From NCBI RefSeq assembly GCF_001591385.1, contig NZ_BCUU01000016.1, forward strand, positions 1 to 64,000: a stretch of DNA of 64,000 nucleotides, written 5' to 3'. The notes below the pieces were generated by a model, which was given only the letters and a program-made list of their open reading frames with translations, ran no database searches and was not told the DNA's origin. Position 1 is the stretch's first letter, and each line of letters begins with the position of its first letter. Below are positions 20,319 to 28,098 of the stretch, one piece after another. The translations under genes and the position numbers were made by a program. This DNA is from Variovorax soli NBRC 106424 (GTDB lineage Bacteria > Pseudomonadota > Gammaproteobacteria > Burkholderiales > Burkholderiaceae_C).

Positions 20319-20693
20319 TCATGCGGTGAATGCGCGCACCGTCTTCACCCCGAGCCAGGTCAGCGCGAGCGACCCGCACAGGTGCAAGCAGGCCGTGAAC
20401 AGGGCGGTGGCCAGCTCGCCTTCCATCAGCATGGTGACCACTTCCATCGAGAAGCTCGAGAAGGTCGTGAGGCCGCCAAGAAAGCCCGTGACCAGCGCCA
20501 GGCGCCAGACCGGAGAGATCTCGGGCATGAGGGCCAGCGACGCCACCACGACGCCGATCAGGTAGCCACCGATGAGGTTGGCGGCCAGCGTGCCCAGCGG
20601 GACCGTGCCCACGCCCAGCCACAGGGTGAGGCCCCAGCGCGCCAATGCGCCGAGGGCGGCGCCAACGCTGATGGCAACGACAGCGAACAACAT
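20319..20693 (-). CDS. crcB: Fluoride ion channel CrcB (Fluc)
   Basis: A 124-residue protein with four hydrophobic segments. Fluc signatures are visible: GTLAANLIGGYLIG with its pore asparagine, and GFLGGLTTFSSFS with the conserved TTFSSF pore phenylalanines. It works as a dual-topology dimer that lets fluoride leave the cell. Its ATG is only four bases after the dctM stop, so it seems to be the last gene of the TRAP operon. I see no fluoride riboswitch motif upstream. Confidence 0.93.
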   Translation of the reverse strand: MLFAVVAISVGAALGALARWGLTLWLGVGTVPLGTLAANLIGGYLIGVVVASLALMPEISPVWRLALVTGFLGGLTTFSSFSMEVVTMLMEGELATALFTACLHLCGSLALTWLGVKTVRAFTA

Positions 20694-20697
20694 GCCG

Positions 20698-22011
20698 CTA
20701 TTTTTCCACGCCCATCATCGCGTTCGGCAGCACCGTCACGATGCCTGGAAAGATGGTGATGAGGGCGATGCAGGCCACGAGGCAGAAGAAGAACGGAATG
20801 GCCGCCCTGGCGATCACGTTGCTGTCCTTGCCCGTCATGTTCTGCAGCACGAAGAGATTGAAGCCCACAGGCGGCGTGACCTCGGCGATTTCCACCAGCA
20901 GCACCACGAAGATGCCGAACCACACCAGGTCGAAGCCGGCCTTCTGCACCATCGGCAGGACCACGGCGCTGGTGAGCACGATCATCGAGATGCCATCGAG
21001 CGCCGTGCCCAGCACCAGGTACACCACCACCAGTGCGCTGATGAGCGCGTAGGGCGACAGGTGCATGCTGTCCACCCATTCGGCCAATTCGCGCGGAATA
21101 CCGGTGAAGGCCATGGTCTTGGTCAGGAACGCGGCGCCGGCCAGGATGAACATGATCATGCAGCTGGTGCGGGTGGCGCCCATCAGGGCATCCTTGAAGT
21201 TCTGCCAGGTCAGGCTCTTGCCCCACGCCGCGATGGCCAGCGAGCCCAGTACGCCGAAGGCCGCGCACTCGGTGGCGGTGGCCCAGCCGGCCACCAGCAC
21301 CCACACGATGAAGACGATCAGCAGCGCGCAGGGAATCAGATTGCCCGAGAGCTTGAGCTTCTGAATGAAGCCGGTGGGCGGATCGGCCGGCGGCACCTGG
21401 TCGGGGTGGCGCAGGCTCCACCAGCCGATGTAGCCGGAAAACAGCAGCATCAGCAGCAGGCCCGGCAGGAAGCCGGCCAGGAAGATGCGGATGATGGAAG
21501 CATCGGCGGCCACGGCGTACACCACCATGGTGATCGACGGCGGAATGAGGATGCCCAGCGTGCCGGCCGTGGCCAGCGAGCCGATGGCCAGCTTCTCGTT
21601 GTAGCCGCGCCGCTTGAGCTCGGGCAGCGCCACCTTGGCAATGGTGGCGCAGGTGGCCGCCGAGGAGCCCGACACCGAGCCGAACACGCCGCAACCCAGG
21701 ATGGTGGTGTGCATCAGCCGTCCGGGCACCCGGTTGAGCCAGGGGCGCAGGCCTTCGAACATCTCTTCGGACAGGCGCGTGCGAAACAGGATCTCGCCCA
21801 TCCAGATGAACAGGGGCAGGGCGGCCAGTTCCCAGCTGGCGTTGCTTTCCCAGAAGGCCGAGAAGAGGTTCTTGCCGGGCAGCGTGCTGGTGAAGAAGGC
21901 CTGGCCGACCCAGCCGACGATGGCCAGCGTCATCGCGATCCATACGCCGCCGGCCAGCAGCACCAGCATGATGGCGAGCAGCAGCGCGCCCATGAGTAGG
22001 GTTTCAAGCAC
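20698..22011 (-). CDS. dctM: TRAP transporter large permease DctM
   Basis: A 437-residue DctM-type permease with 11-12 hydrophobic segments. Family features are visible, such as SGSSAATCATIAKVALPELKRRGY and GTLGILIPPSITMVVYA. It imports an organic acid or related solute with sodium, using the DctP receptor. The start used is a GTG at 22011; an ATG at 21993 (MGALLLAIM) is a good alternative, because neither has a strong ribosome site. Order P-Q-M-crcB on the minus strand. Confidence 0.93.
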   Translation of the reverse strand: MLETLLMGALLLAIMLVLLAGGVWIAMTLAIVGWVGQAFFTSTLPGKNLFSAFWESNASWELAALPLFIWMGEILFRTRLSEEMFEGLRPWLNRVPGRLMHTTILGCGVFGSVSGSSAATCATIAKVALPELKRRGYNEKLAIGSLATAGTLGILIPPSITMVVYAVAADASIIRIFLAGFLPGLLLMLLFSGYIGWWSLRHPDQVPPADPPTGFIQKLKLSGNLIPCALLIVFIVWVLVAGWATATECAAFGVLGSLAIAAWGKSLTWQNFKDALMGATRTSCMIMFILAGAAFLTKTMAFTGIPRELAEWVDSMHLSPYALISALVVVYLVLGTALDGISMIVLTSAVVLPMVQKAGFDLVWFGIFVVLLVEIAEVTPPVGFNLFVLQNMTGKDSNVIARAAIPFFFCLVACIALITIFPGIVTVLPNAMMGVEK

Positions 22012-22032
22012 GTCTTGGCTTTCTTGTTGTTC

Positions 22033-22566
22033 TTAGATGTCGGAAGAGAAATCGCCGGCCGCGTGCCGCTCTTCCACTGCGCGCTGGTAGCTGGGCTTTT
22101 CGCCGCGCACCACGCCCACCAGTTCGTCGATCATGGCAATGAGCAGCAGCCAGCAGCCGATGACGAAGCTCGATTGCGGAATCCAGATCGGGATGACCAG
22201 CAGGCCCGTGGCCATCTCGGCGAAGGCGTAGCTCTCCCAGGTGAAGCTGGTGGCCCAGTACGTGAGGTAGGCCACCGACACCGCCGCGATCAGCAGGCAG
22301 ATGGCGTCGAGCGCGCGCCGCACCTTGGACGGGACAGCGTCCAGCAGCAGCGTGACCCGCACGAAGTCGCCATGCCGGAAGGCATGCGCCATGGCGAGGA
22401 AGGCGGCGGCCGCGCACAGCCAGGCCACCGCGTCGTTCAGTCCGCTGACGTGCCAGTTCATCTGCCGGCCCACGCCGGCGACGATCATCAGCACGAAGAT
22501 GAGGAACACGCAGAAGGCGCCCAGGGCGCCTGCACCGTTGTAGAGGCCGTCGAGCAGTCGGCGCAC
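22033..22566 (-). CDS. dctQ: TRAP transporter small permease DctQ
   Basis: A 177-residue protein with four membrane segments, the standard DctQ architecture. The GTG start at 22566 has a good GGAAGG ribosome site nine bases upstream. DctQ forms the membrane complex with DctM (21 bases downstream) and receives ligand from DctP. The sequence is not otherwise diagnostic of substrate. Confidence 0.9.
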   Translation of the reverse strand: MRRLLDGLYNGAGALGAFCVFLIFVLMIVAGVGRQMNWHVSGLNDAVAWLCAAAAFLAMAHAFRHGDFVRVTLLLDAVPSKVRRALDAICLLIAAVSVAYLTYWATSFTWESYAFAEMATGLLVIPIWIPQSSFVIGCWLLLIAMIDELVGVVRGEKPSYQRAVEERHAAGDFSSDI

Positions 22567-22586
22567 GGGTCAGGCCTTCCGCGTCA

Positions 22587-23567
22587 TCACTTCTTCTTGT
22601 ACGCGTCGACGATCGCCTGACCGTCCGAACCCGCAGCCTTGAGCCAGTCGGCCTGCATGATGCCGCCCACCTGGCGCATGTCGGCGTCGAGCTTGGGCGA
22701 GGGCTTGTGGATCTTCATGCCGCGCTCGGACAAGAGGCGCTTGTATTCGTCGTTCTTTTCCTGCGCCACCTTCCAGCCGCGCGCTTGCGCATCGGCCGCA
22801 GCCTTGGTCACCGCGGCCTTGGTGGTGGGGTCGAGCGCGTCGAAGGCCTTGACGTTCACCAGCACTGCGTTCTTCGGGATCCAGGCCTGCGTGTCGTAGA
22901 AGTTCTTGATGTGCTCGTAGGTCTTGGTGTCGTAGCCGGTGGAGCCCGAGCTCATGTAGCTCTCGATCACGCCGGTGGCCATGGCCTGGGCCAGTTCGGC
23001 CTGCTGGATCTGGACCGGCTGCGCGCCGATGAGTTCGGCGATCTTGGCCGTGGCGGGGCTGTAGGCGCGCCACTTGATGCCGCGCAGGTCGGCCACCGAG
23101 CCGATCTCCTTCTTCACGTAGATGCCCTGCGGCGCCCACGGCACCATGAAGAGCACCTTGATGCCCTGGGCGGCCAGCAGCTTGTCCATGGCCGGCTTGG
23201 AGACCTCGTAGAGCTTCTTCGCCTCCGCATAGGTGGTGGCCAGGAAGGGCACGCCGTCCAGCGCGTAGATGGGATTCTCGTTGGCGAAGTTGGCCAGCAG
23301 GATCTCGCCGGCCTGGGCCTGGCTGCTCTGCACCGCGCGCTTGATCTCGGTGGCCTTGAACAGCGACGCGTTGGCATGCACCGTGATCTTGAGCTTGCCG
23401 CCCGTGGCCGCGTCCACGTCCTTGGCGAACTGCGCGATGTTTTCGGTGTGGTAGTTGGTGGCCGGGTAGGCGGTGGGCAGGTCCCACTTGGTCTGTGCCA
23501 GGGCGCTGGTGCCGAGGCCGAGGCTCATGCCGATGCCGGCGAGTGCGGCGCGAAGCTTGTAGTTCAT
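22587..23567 (-). CDS. dctP: TRAP transporter substrate-binding protein DctP
   Basis: A 326-residue periplasmic receptor. A signal peptide covers residues 1 to about 24 (ending SALAQ), followed by the DctP fold. The conserved ligand arginine region is in LRGIKWRAYSP, and the following GAQPVQIQQAE segment is typical. Start 23567 (MNYKLR) has a GGAGAACAC ribosome site. The ligand cannot be stated; family members bind C4-dicarboxylates, keto acids and others. Confidence 0.92.
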   Translation of the reverse strand: MNYKLRAALAGIGMSLGLGTSALAQTKWDLPTAYPATNYHTENIAQFAKDVDAATGGKLKITVHANASLFKATEIKRAVQSSQAQAGEILLANFANENPIYALDGVPFLATTYAEAKKLYEVSKPAMDKLLAAQGIKVLFMVPWAPQGIYVKKEIGSVADLRGIKWRAYSPATAKIAELIGAQPVQIQQAELAQAMATGVIESYMSSGSTGYDTKTYEHIKNFYDTQAWIPKNAVLVNVKAFDALDPTTKAAVTKAAADAQARGWKVAQEKNDEYKRLLSERGMKIHKPSPKLDADMRQVGGIMQADWLKAAGSDGQAIVDAYKKK

Positions 23568-23669
23568 GTGTTCTCCAACAGACAAGGCGGAAAAAATGAA
23601 GAAGCGAGCTTACGTGCAAGTTGTGGGCCAAGAAGTGGGGCATTCCCGTGGGCGCGGCGCGCGCCCAAC

Positions 23670-23700
23670 GCCAACGGGCCGCATGACGCGGCCCGTTGGC
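23670..23700. terminator. Strong hairpin between comEA-like gene and TRAP operon
   Basis: A perfect 13-base stem, GCCAACGGGCCGC / GCGGCCCGTTGGC, with a five-base loop lies 19 bases downstream of the comEA-like stop. No T-run follows on the minus strand, so it may be a terminator of modest strength or an mRNA-stabilising end. The two genes on either side are not a natural operon. Confidence 0.5.
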
Positions 23701-23719
23701 ATGTACCGGAGCAAAAGGT

Positions 23720-24064
23720 TTACGGCTTGGTGCTGCCCTTGGCTGATGCTGCGGCGGGCTGGGCCGGCTTGGCCGGTGCAGCTGGTGCAGCGGCTGCGGC
23801 CTTGTACGGCTGGCCATTGACCGTCAGGCCTTCGCCCGAGAGCTTCTCGGCCGTCTTCTCCTTCACGCCCTTCACGCGGGCCATGAAGTCGTCCCAGTTC
23901 TTGAACTCACCCTGCTTGCGGGCATCGACGATGCGCTGCGACATGGCCGGGCCCACGCCCTTGAGGCCATCGAGTTCGGCGGGGGTGGCCTTGTTGGCGT
24001 CGACGGCGGCGAAGGCCGAGGCGGCAGCCAGCATGGCCAGGCCGGCCAGAAGTTTCTTCAACAT
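23720..24064 (-). CDS. ComEA-like helix-hairpin-helix DNA-binding protein
   Basis: A 114-residue exported protein with a signal peptide (MLKKLLAGLAMLAAASAFAA), then a double helix-hairpin-helix domain: VDANKATPAELDGLKGVGPA and a second hairpin, followed by an Ala/Pro/Lys-rich tail. Short ComEA-type proteins bind incoming DNA in the periplasm during transformation, and many betaproteobacteria carry such stand-alone copies. Start 24064 has a GGGAGAAATC ribosome site. It is monocistronic. The role in competence is inferred from family only. Confidence 0.85.
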   Translation of the reverse strand: MLKKLLAGLAMLAAASAFAAVDANKATPAELDGLKGVGPAMSQRIVDARKQGEFKNWDDFMARVKGVKEKTAEKLSGEGLTVNGQPYKAAAAAPAAPAKPAQPAAASAKGSTKP

Positions 24065-24232
24065 TGATTTCTCCCTGATATCTTCTTGAATGGAAGCAAC
24101 ATTGCGTTGTTCCACCGGTCACAGGATGCGACCGGCAGTTTTCAAACGGTATCGCGGGGCGCGGCGTTGACAGCGTGCACCCTGGTCCCCGCCCGGGAAT
24201 ATTCACGAAGGAGAAAGAGGCGCGCGCGCCGC

Positions 24233-25420
24233 TCAGAGTTCTTCGACCCGGCGCGGCGGATAACTGTCCCAGGCCTGGCAGCCGGGGCAATGCCAGAAGT
24301 ACTGGTGCGCCTCGAAGCCGCAGGCCGCGCAGCGATAGCGCATCAGGGGACGCACCGCCTGGTCGAGCGCGCGCTGCACGGGTGGGTGCAGGGCTTCGCG
24401 CTCGAAGCGTTCGCCGGCCAGCCAGCGGCTTGCCGCCGCCAGCGACGGCTGGTGCTGCAGGTGGGCCACATAGCTGTCGCGCGGAGTGACCGCGGCTTCG
24501 CCGTCGCCGGTGCCTGCCCCGGTATCGGTCAGCGTGGTTCCGCCCAGCGCCACGATGGCGTCCACCACGTCGATGGACGGCGCCGCGGCGTAGCGGCGCT
24601 GCAGCAGTGCGAGCGCCTCGCCCGAGCGCTGCGCTGCAGCGCCTGCCTGCTGCAGCAGCGAGGCGTAGAGCGGCAGCGCCAGCGGCGCAGTATCGGAAAG
24701 TGCGACGAGGGTGTCGAAGGCCTTGCCTGCTTCGCCGTTGCGCAACTGCAGCGCGGCCGTATCAATGGCAGGGCGCGGCGCCGTGGGCGCAATCTCGGTG
24801 GCCTGCCGAAGCAGCCGCCCGGCTTCATCGAACTCGCCGCGCGCCACATGCTCGGCCGCCTGCTCGCACAGGTAGTGCGCGCGGCGCGTGCTGTAGCTGG
24901 CCTGATCGGACTCGTCGAGCTTGCGGGCCACCTCCGCGGCCTGCGTCCATTCGCGCGAGCGCTCGTAGATGGCCAGCAGCGCCAGCCGCGCCTCGTTCTC
25001 GTAATGGGTGCCTTCTAGCTTTTGCAGGGCGGCCTCGGCGCGGTCCAGCAGGCCGGCGCGCAGGAAGTCCTGCGCCAGCGCATGCTGCGCGCGGTCGCGG
25101 TCGGCGCGGCTCAGGTCGCCGCGCGACAGCAGGTGCTCATGCACGCGCACGGCGCGCTGGTATTCGCCGCGGCGGCGAAACAGGTTGCCCAGCGCGAAGT
25201 GCAGCTCCTGCGTGTCGGGGTCGTTCTGCACCGCCTCGATGAAGGCATCGATGGCCTGGTCCTGCTGCTCGTTGAGCAGGAAGTTCAGGCCGCGGAAATA
25301 CGCCTTGGGCGCCTGGCGGTTTTCCAGCCGCAGCTGGCGCAGGTCGAAGCGCGAGGCCAGCCAGCCCAGCACGAAAGCCAGGGGCAGCCCCAGCAGGAGC
25401 CAGCTGAGATCAAAGTCCAT
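24233..25420 (-). CDS. lapB: LPS assembly protein LapB (YciM)
   Basis: A 395-residue protein with an N-terminal membrane anchor (LLLGLPLAFVLGWLASRF), a run of TPR-like helical repeats from about residue 40 to 340, and a C-terminal rubredoxin-type metal site (CAACGF and CPGC). This is the LapB architecture. In enterobacteria, LapB regulates FtsH degradation of LpxC and so sets LPS synthesis. The ATG overlaps the end of lapA by 11 bases. It is the last gene of the gyrA-to-lapB array. Confidence 0.92.
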   Translation of the reverse strand: MDFDLSWLLLGLPLAFVLGWLASRFDLRQLRLENRQAPKAYFRGLNFLLNEQQDQAIDAFIEAVQNDPDTQELHFALGNLFRRRGEYQRAVRVHEHLLSRGDLSRADRDRAQHALAQDFLRAGLLDRAEAALQKLEGTHYENEARLALLAIYERSREWTQAAEVARKLDESDQASYSTRRAHYLCEQAAEHVARGEFDEAGRLLRQATEIAPTAPRPAIDTAALQLRNGEAGKAFDTLVALSDTAPLALPLYASLLQQAGAAAQRSGEALALLQRRYAAAPSIDVVDAIVALGGTTLTDTGAGTGDGEAAVTPRDSYVAHLQHQPSLAAASRWLAGERFEREALHPPVQRALDQAVRPLMRYRCAACGFEAHQYFWHCPGCQAWDSYPPRRVEEL

Positions 25421-25760
25421 GATGGCGCGCCACCGTCAGGTCGGTGCCGCTGCTGTTGTTGTTGTTGATGAGGTTGTCGGAGGCCACGCTGGCGTTGCCG
25501 GCCGGCGCAGCGGACTGGACGATGGCCGGCGGCGCTGCCGGCCTGGCCGCATTGCTGCGATGCCGCCACCAGCCGGGCAGCATGCCCAGGGCGCCCACCA
25601 CCATGCCGCCCGCGAAGGCGACCAGCACCACCAGCACCAGCGGCGCGCGCCAGTAGGTGCCGAAGAAGAAGTTGACGGTCGCATCGTGCTGGTTGTTCAG
25701 CGCGAAAGCGAAGAGGGTAAAAAAAATGGCTGCCTTGAGCAGCCACAGCAGGTATTTCAT
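25410..25760 (-). CDS. lapA: LapA-domain inner membrane protein
   Basis: A 116-residue protein with two N-terminal hydrophobic segments (LLWLLKAAIFFTLFAFAL and VLVVLVAFAGGMVVGAL) around the LapA signature NNQHDATVNFFFG. It is followed by a hydrophilic Ala/Ser/Asn tail. It is always beside lapB in related genomes and probably forms a complex with it. The region between lapA and ihfB is 43 bases. Confidence 0.88.
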   Translation of the reverse strand: MKYLLWLLKAAIFFTLFAFALNNQHDATVNFFFGTYWRAPLVLVVLVAFAGGMVVGALGMLPGWWRHRSNAARPAAPPAIVQSAAPAGNASVASDNLINNNNSSGTDLTVARHHGL

Positions 25761-25803
25761 GGGCGCTTTCCGGTGACCGGAAAGATTCTACGAGCGCGAA
25801 GGC

Positions 25804-26127
25804 TCATTCACCCTTGCGGGCCGGCGGCTCGCCGCCCAGTTGGGCGCTGCGCTCGTCCACCGCTTCGCGCAGGGCCTTGCCCGGCTTGAAGTGGGGAACG
25901 CGCTTTTCCGGCACGGCCACGCTTTCGCCCGAGCGGGGATTGCGCCCGATGCGCGGCGGCCTGCGGCTGACCGAAAAGCTGCCGAAGCCACGGATCTCGA
26001 TGCGATTGCCACGGACCAGCGCGTCGCTCATGGCGTCGAGGATGGTCTTGACGGCCGACTCCGCGTCGCGATGGGTGAGCTGCGCGAAGCGTGCGGCGAG
26101 TTCTTCTACGAGATCGGAACGGGTCAT
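25804..26127 (-). CDS. ihfB: Integration host factor beta subunit
   Basis: A 107-residue HU/IHF family protein. The beta-arm signature [14 protein letters not shown] (about residues 57-70) marks it as IHF; the proline that intercalates DNA is in this arm. IHF bends DNA and acts in recombination, replication and sigma-54 promoter activation, which is relevant to the glnA promoter in this window. It lies downstream of rpsA after a terminator-like hairpin, in the usual rpsA-ihfB order, and is slightly longer at the C-terminus than in E. coli. Confidence 0.93.
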   Translation of the reverse strand: MTRSDLVEELAARFAQLTHRDAESAVKTILDAMSDALVRGNRIEIRGFGSFSVSRRPPRIGRNPRSGESVAVPEKRVPHFKPGKALREAVDERSAQLGGEPPARKGE

Positions 26128-26142
26128 GTCGGGCGACTATAA

Positions 26143-26183
26143 ATAAAAAAAGGACAGGGAGCCCTTTCGGGCCGACCCTGTCC
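26143..26183 (-). terminator. rpsA rho-independent terminator
   Basis: On the minus strand, GGACAGGG...GGCCC, a GAAA-type loop and GGGCTCCCTGTCC form a 13-base stem with a small bulge. It is followed by TTTTTTT, an ideal intrinsic terminator. It ends 16 bases before the ihfB ATG, so ihfB either gets read-through transcripts or its own promoter overlapping this region. Confidence 0.8.
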
Positions 26184-26196
26184 CCCTGGCAGCGGC

Positions 26197-27885
26197 TTAC
26201 TTGTCGCCGTTGTTGTCCAGCTTGGCGCGCAGCAGGGCGCCCAGGCTGGTGGTGCCGGCGTTTTCGCGAGCCGACTGCTGGGCCAGGCTGGCCATGGCGC
26301 CTTGCTCGTCGACCATGTCCTTCTGCTTGACCGACAGCTGGATGTTGCGGGTCTTGCGATCCACGTTGACCACCACGGCCGTCACTTCGTCGCCTTCCTT
26401 GAGCACGTTGCGGGCGTCTTCCACGCGGTCGCGGGAGATTTCCGAAGCGCGCAGGTAGCCGACGATGTCGTTGCCCAGGTCGATCTCAGCGCCGCGGGCG
26501 TCCACGGTCTTGACCTTGCCGGTCACGACCTGGCCCTTGTCGTTCACCGAGGTGAAGGTGGTGAAGGGGTCGCTGTCCAGCTGCTTGATGCCCAGGCTGA
26601 TGCGCTCGCGGTCGACGTCGACGGCCAGCACGATCGCTTCGACTTCCTGGCCCTTCTTGTAGTTGCGCACGGCGGTTTCGCCGGGCTCGTTCCACGAGAG
26701 GTCGGACAGGTGCACCAGGCCGTCGATGCCGGCAGCCAGGCCCACGAACACGCCGAAGTCGGTGATCGACTTGATCGGGCCCTTGACGCGGTCGCCGCGC
26801 TTGGTGTTTTGCGCGAACTCTTGCCACGGGTTGGCCTTGCACTGCTTCATGCCCAGGCTGATGCGGCGCTTGTCTTCGTCGATTTCCAGGACCATGACTT
26901 CGACTTCGTCGCCCAGCGAAACGATCTTGTTCGGGGCGATGTTCTTGTTGGTCCAGTCCATTTCGGAGACGTGCACCAGGCCTTCGATGCCCGGCTCGAG
27001 CTCGACGAACGCGCCGTAGTCGGCAATGTTCGTGACCTTGCCGAACAGGCGGGTGCCTTGCGGGTAGCGGCGCGAAACGCCCATCCACGGGTCGTCGCCC
27101 ATCTGCTTGAGACCCAGCGACACGCGGTTCTTCTCGGTGTCGAACTTGAGGATCTTGGCAGTGATTTCCTGACCGGCCTGAACGACTTCGCTCGGGTGGC
27201 GGACACGGCGCCAGGCCATGTCGGTGATGTGCAGCAGGCCGTCGATGCCGCCGAGGTCGACGAACGCACCGTATTCGGTGATGTTCTTGACGACGCCGCG
27301 AACCACGGCGCCTTCCTTCAGCGTTTCCATCAGCTTGGCGCGCTCTTCGCCCATGCTGGCTTCCACCACGGCACGGCGCGACAGCACGACATTGTTGCGC
27401 TTGCGGTCGAGCTTGATGACCTTGAATTCGAGGGTCTTGTTCTCGAAGGGCGTCAGGTCCTTGATCGGACGGGTGTCGATCAGCGAACCCGGCAGGAAGG
27501 CGCGGATGCCGTTGACGAGCACCGTGAGGCCGCCCTTGACCTTGCCGGAGGTGGTGCCGGTGACGAACTCGCCGGATTCCAGAGCCTTTTCCAGGCTCAT
27601 CCACGAAGCGAGGCGCTTGGCGGTGTCGCGCGACAGGATGGTGTCGCCGTAGCCGTTTTCGACCGAGCCGATGGCCACGGAAACGAAATCGCCGGCCTGG
27701 ACTTCGAGTTCACCCTTGTCGTTCTTGAATTCTTCGATCGGCACGTAGGCTTCGGACTTGAGGCCTGCGTTGACCACGACGTGGTTGTGTTCCACGCGCA
27801 CGACTTCGGCGGTGATGACTTCGCCGGAGCGCATTTCGGAGCGCTTCAGGGATTCTTCGAATAGGGCGGCAAAAGATTCAGACAT
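26197..27885 (-). CDS. rpsA: 30S ribosomal protein S1
   Basis: A 562-residue protein with six S1 RNA-binding domains: repeats of the VxGxVxxIxDxGAFVxL type, e.g. [20 protein letters not shown] and [21 protein letters not shown]1 binds mRNA at the ribosome and is needed for initiation on weak Shine-Dalgarno sites. The start at 27885 ([17 protein letters not shown]) has an AAGGAAC ribosome site and matches the family N-terminus. The 213-base leader between cmk and rpsA has a hairpin that may be regulatory. Confidence 0.96.
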   Translation of the reverse strand: MSESFAALFEESLKRSEMRSGEVITAEVVRVEHNHVVVNAGLKSEAYVPIEEFKNDKGELEVQAGDFVSVAIGSVENGYGDTILSRDTAKRLASWMSLEKALESGEFVTGTTSGKVKGGLTVLVNGIRAFLPGSLIDTRPIKDLTPFENKTLEFKVIKLDRKRNNVVLSRRAVVEASMGEERAKLMETLKEGAVVRGVVKNITEYGAFVDLGGIDGLLHITDMAWRRVRHPSEVVQAGQEITAKILKFDTEKNRVSLGLKQMGDDPWMGVSRRYPQGTRLFGKVTNIADYGAFVELEPGIEGLVHVSEMDWTNKNIAPNKIVSLGDEVEVMVLEIDEDKRRISLGMKQCKANPWQEFAQNTKRGDRVKGPIKSITDFGVFVGLAAGIDGLVHLSDLSWNEPGETAVRNYKKGQEVEAIVLAVDVDRERISLGIKQLDSDPFTTFTSVNDKGQVVTGKVKTVDARGAEIDLGNDIVGYLRASEISRDRVEDARNVLKEGDEVTAVVVNVDRKTRNIQLSVKQKDMVDEQGAMASLAQQSARENAGTTSLGALLRAKLDNNGDK

Positions 27886-27912
27886 TGAGGTTCCTTCCGT
27901 CAGGCAGGTTTC

Positions 27913-27941
27913 CAGTCGCAAGTGCGAAATTGCGGCGACTG
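27913..27941 (-). promoter_or_regulatory. Hairpin in the rpsA 5' leader
   Basis: A perfect seven-base stem CAGTCGC/GCGACTG encloses a 15-base loop that can pair further. It lies 27 bases upstream of the rpsA ATG on the minus strand. S1 represses its own translation through leader structure in enterobacteria; whether this simple hairpin does the same is unknown. Confidence 0.35.
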
Positions 27942-28098
27942 TTTTTATGGCTGGAGACGGCGGTTTGGGCGTGAGCCCGGTTGGTTGAACAACCCATCTG
28001 GGCCGATGCGCTGGCGCGCGGTGGGGACCCGATGGACGGTAGGCCCTCAGTGGGTGACCGAGGGCCAGCTTCTCAAGATGGCTCGGCGGCCCGGCTGT

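Noticed and set aside
17363-20329. A 988-codon open frame opposite mnhA
   Set aside because: The mnhA frame on the other strand is a textbook Mrp subunit. The antisense product is a Gln/His/Arg-rich string with no motif.
20694-20697. A fluoride riboswitch before crcB
   Set aside because: Only four bases separate dctM and crcB, and no riboswitch-like sequence was recognised in the dctM end.
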